Made by a program: the position numbers and the translations under genes. From NCBI RefSeq assembly GCF_047314965.1, contig NZ_JBLBVK010000055.1, positions 186,001 to 250,000 of the forward strand: 64,000 bases of DNA, in the 5' to 3' direction. Below are positions 61,730-64,000 of the stretch, one piece after another. Source of the DNA: JAVJUV01 sp047314965. GTDB lineage: Bacteria > Pseudomonadota > Alphaproteobacteria > Rhodobacterales > Rhodobacteraceae. The notes beneath the pieces are model-generated. The model searched no databases. It saw nothing but the letters and a program-made list of their open reading frames with translations, and was not told the DNA's origin. How positions within the stretch are numbered: position 1 is the stretch's first letter; every line of letters begins with the position of its first letter.

Positions 61730-63610
61730 ATGAGTAGCTCGAAAGACAACCCTGCGGACCCGTTCAAGAAAGCGCTTGCCGAAACGGCCAAGACGCTTGC
61801 GAACGATTCCGAAATGTCGGTCACTTTCACGGTAGATCCGCCGGGTATGTCGAACGAGGGCATCAGGCTGCCTCAAGTAACCCGACGCATGACCCGCGAG
61901 GAAGTGCTTCTCGCTCGAGGAACGGCTGACAGCTTCGCGCTTCGCCGCAAGTATCACAACGACAAGACCTTCAATCGCTATTCACCGCAGGGGCAGATGG
62001 CCCGCGATATTTATGAGGCGATGGAGTGGGCACGATGCGAGGCAGTTGGAGCTCGCGACATGCCGGGAACGGCATCAAATATCGATCACAAGATTGCTCA
62101 TGAGGCCGAGCGGCGAGGCTATTCCCAGATCCGGGAAGCTTCCGAGGCTCCTCTGGCCGCTGCGGCGGGCTATCTCGTCAGGCAGCTGGCAAGCGGGCGC
62201 CCCCTTCCGAAAGGCGCGGACAACGTCGTCGAGCTCTGGCGGCCATTTATCGAGGAACAAGCTGGCGGTACACTTGACGGACTGAAGGAAGCATTGGCCG
62301 ACCAAGCGGCTTTCGCGCGTTTTGCACGCCAGGTCATCAGCGACCTTGGCTATGGAGACCAACTGGGCGACGACCCCGATCAGGAAGACCAGGATCAGGA
62401 AGACGAGGCCAGCGAAGACGAGCAGTCCGAAGAGGTCGAAAATCAGGACAAGCAAGACGACGGCGAAAACGAGGACGCCTCAGAGAGTTCGGCAGAACAA
62501 AGCCAGGAGGCGCAGGATGACGCCAGCCAGGCCGAAATATCGATGGACGATATGGCCGATATGGAGGACGGCGATGAAGCCGAATTGCCCGACGGCGAAG
62601 CCGAGATGGAACCACCGCCTCCCCAGCCCTTCAGCGATGCCGATCCTCATTACAAGGTGTTCACAGGCGAGTTCGACGAAGAGATCAAGGCCGAAGACCT
62701 TGCCGAGCCTGTCGAACTGGAAAGGCTGCGGGCCTATCTGGACCAACAACTCGAGCCCTTGAAGGGTGCCGTAAGCCGCTTGGCGAACAAGCTGCAGAGA
62801 CGTCTTCAGGCTCAGCAGAACCGCAGTTGGGAGTTTGATCTGGACGAAGGAATTCTGGATGCCGCACGTTTGGCGAGGATCGTCGCCAACCCGACCGTAC
62901 CCCTGGCCTACAAGCAGGAAAAAGACACCGAGTTTCGGGACACAGTTGTCACGCTCCTCCTCGACAACTCGGGTTCGATGCGGGGCCGGCCAATTTCGAT
63001 CGCCGCAATCTGCGCCGATGTGCTCGCGCGTACTCTGGAGCGTTGTAACGTCAAAGTGGAGATCCTCGGCTTTACGACACGTGCATGGAAAGGTGGACAG
63101 GCCCGGGAAAAATGGTTGCAGGAGGGACGTCCGCAATTGCCCGGGCGCCTGAATGACCTTCGGCACATCATCTACAAATCTGCCGATGCTCCTTGGCGCC
63201 GCGCGCGACCCAATCTGGGCCTGATGATGAAAGAAGGTCTGCTAAAGGAAAACATCGATGGCGAAGCTCTGGAATGGGCGTATCGCAGGTTGGTGAACCG
63301 ACGCGAAGCGCGGCGCGTCCTCATGGTGATATCTGACGGAGCGCCGGTCGATGACTCGACGCTTTCGGTCAACCCTGCGAACTTCCTCGAGAAGCACCTG
63401 CGCGACGTCATCGCGATGATCGAGCGCAAAAAGCAAATCGAGTTGCTGGCCATCGGTATCGGTCATGATGTGACCCGGTACTATGACCATGCAGTAACGA
63501 TCACGGACGTCGAACAACTGGCCGGAGCAATGACCGAGCAACTTGCCGCGCTCTTCGACGCTGACCCACGAAAAAGAAAGCGCGCCCAAAGAATGCGCAG
63601 AGCCTCGTAA
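61730..63610 (+). CDS. cobT: Aerobic cobaltochelatase subunit CobT
   Basis: A 626-residue partner of CobS. The N-terminal helical region (NPADPFKKALAETAKTLAND) is followed by a long, strongly acidic disordered segment at about residues 214-300, typical of CobT. The C-terminal von Willebrand A domain has the metal-ion site LLDNSGSMRG (Asp412, Ser414, Ser416). The start at 61730 gives the family-like MSSSKDNPADPF. An in-frame GTG at 61697 has GGAG at good spacing, so a start 11 residues earlier cannot be excluded. Confidence 0.95.
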   Translation: MSSSKDNPADPFKKALAETAKTLANDSEMSVTFTVDPPGMSNEGIRLPQVTRRMTREEVLLARGTADSFALRRKYHNDKTFNRYSPQGQMARDIYEAMEWARCEAVGARDMPGTASNIDHKIAHEAERRGYSQIREASEAPLAAAAGYLVRQLASGRPLPKGADNVVELWRPFIEEQAGGTLDGLKEALADQAAFARFARQVISDLGYGDQLGDDPDQEDQDQEDEASEDEQSEEVENQDKQDDGENEDASESSAEQSQEAQDDASQAEISMDDMADMEDGDEAELPDGEAEMEPPPPQPFSDADPHYKVFTGEFDEEIKAEDLAEPVELERLRAYLDQQLEPLKGAVSRLANKLQRRLQAQQNRSWEFDLDEGILDAARLARIVANPTVPLAYKQEKDTEFRDTVVTLLLDNSGSMRGRPISIAAICADVLARTLERCNVKVEILGFTTRAWKGGQAREKWLQEGRPQLPGRLNDLRHIIYKSADAPWRRARPNLGLMMKEGLLKENIDGEALEWAYRRLVNRREARRVLMVISDGAPVDDSTLSVNPANFLEKHLRDVIAMIERKKQIELLAIGIGHDVTRYYDHAVTITDVEQLAGAMTEQLAALFDADPRKRKRAQRMRRAS

Positions 63611-63621
63611 GCCCCGGCCAC

Positions 63622-63639
63622 AAAGCCTTTCCTGGCTTT
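63622..63639 (+). terminator. Short hairpin after cobT
   Basis: Six-bp stem AAAGCC / GGCTTT with a six-base loop, starting 12 bases after the cobT stop and followed by one further T. A weak intrinsic terminator candidate. Confidence 0.35.
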
Positions 63640-63833
63640 TCGATCAGACCGTTCGGCCGCAGATAACCAAACAGTGGCGGCTCGCTTGGGTGCTTGGGGT
63701 GTCCCCACTTGCCGACCCAATGCTGCCACCTCAAATCCTGTGCGCCGGGAGATGAAACGTCGAATCTTCTGCATTTTCGCATAAAGGGCCCGAAAATGTT
63801 GAGCACTCGGCGAAAACCCCGCTAATCTCCATT

Positions 63834-64000
63834 ATGCGATACACCTTTTCCGATTGCGTCCTGGATACTGAGGAGCAGACGCTGACCCGTTCGGGCGTCG
63901 CCGTGCCCGTTGAACCACAGGTATTTGACCTTTTGCATGTACTTGCAGCCAATGCTGGCAAGCTGGTTAACCGCGATGAGATCGTCGACAAAGTCTGGGA
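63834..64000 (+). CDS. Winged-helix (OmpR/CadC-type) transcriptional regulator, 3' end beyond the window
   Basis: The first 55 codons are present, starting MRYTFSDCVLDTEEQTLTRS and continuing through PQVFDLLHVLAANAGKLVNR to DEIVDKVW at the window edge. This is the N-terminal DNA-binding domain of the Trans_reg_C family. A CadC-like or SARP/TPR regulator with the domain at the N-terminus is likely, similar in plan to the regulator at 17964-19670. The ATG at 63834 is chosen; no clear ribosome site precedes it. The remainder lies outside the window. Confidence 0.75.
   Translation, partial: MRYTFSDCVLDTEEQTLTRSGVAVPVEPQVFDLLHVLAANAGKLVNRDEIVDKVW

Noticed and set aside
1..64000. CRISPR arrays, tRNA or rRNA genes, insertion sequences and prophage genes
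   Set aside because: No repeat-spacer pattern, no cloverleaf-like stretch, no transposase or phage structural motif was found in reading the window.

Overview
This window looks like about 64 kb of chromosome from a GC-rich alphaproteobacterium of the Rhodobacterales (Roseobacter) type. The evidence is gene content and order rather than a marker gene: a bolA / J-domain / cobS / cobT block for aerobic cobalamin synthesis, fused allantoinase-OHCU decarboxylase, a two-gene proton-translocating transhydrogenase, TIGR04283-type glycosyltransferase, DUF2256, Hint-domain and SET-domain proteins, and SARP-like regulators. I see no rRNA, tRNA, CRISPR array, transposase or prophage gene.

Layout. 1-652: the 5' part of a malonyl-CoA synthetase gene running off the left edge, broken by two +1 frameshifts, both in homopolymer runs. 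1066-6150 (minus): a complete soluble NAD-reducing [NiFe] hydrogenase operon, hoxF-hoxU-hoxY-hoxH-hoxW, with a near-perfect FNR-type box 87 bp upstream. 6550-13353: a zinc alcohol dehydrogenase, a ureide (purine) degradation cluster (ureidoglycolate lyase, allantoinase/OHCU decarboxylase fusion, 5-hydroxyisourate hydrolase), a frameshifted GNAT acetyltransferase, a Tat-exported amide/amino-acid-type solute-binding protein and an unusual polytopic membrane protein. 13470-19670: hydantoinase/5-oxoprolinase A and B with a translationally coupled secreted HELAH protein, then a SARP-like/TPR regulator. 19795-20743: a decayed PAP2/vanadium-haloperoxidase-like pseudogene with two frameshifts and two lost catalytic residues. 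20817-24170: a porin and serine-hydrolase pair with a divergent HTH regulator. 24207-27063: an integral membrane acyltransferase-like protein, three small envelope proteins and an XRE regulator. 27197-29498: acyl-CoA synthetase plus enoyl-CoA hydratase.

29620-47816 holds mostly housekeeping and metabolic genes: YgfZ-like protein, glycosyltransferase, lipid-type ABC exporter, class V and class I aminotransferases, ornithine/lysine decarboxylase, VIT1-type metal transporter, beta-hydroxyacid dehydrogenase, methyltransferase, pseudouridine synthase, SET protein, pntAB, kynureninase, Hint protein, glutamine-amidotransferase-like hydrolase and GlcG. 47922-57763: malate synthase G, DUF2256, PlsC, an uncharacterised membrane-anchored protein, two overlapping lytic transglycosylase-like paralogues, gatB, and a LysR regulator divergent from an SbtA-type bicarbonate transporter. 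57958-64000: DUF4177, bolA, J-domain protein, msrB, cobS, a small secreted protein, cobT and the start of a winged-helix regulator.

How the parts work together: the Hox enzyme exchanges electrons between H2 and NAD(H), and PntAB exchanges reducing equivalents between NADH and NADPH. The ureide cluster and the Hyu/solute-binding block suggest scavenging of nitrogen from purine-derived or cyclic-amide compounds. CobS and CobT are two of the three subunits of the aerobic cobaltochelatase. Two small genes (54 and 51 codons) were recovered by direct reading. Several frameshifted genes mean that either gene decay or indel errors in the assembly must be considered.
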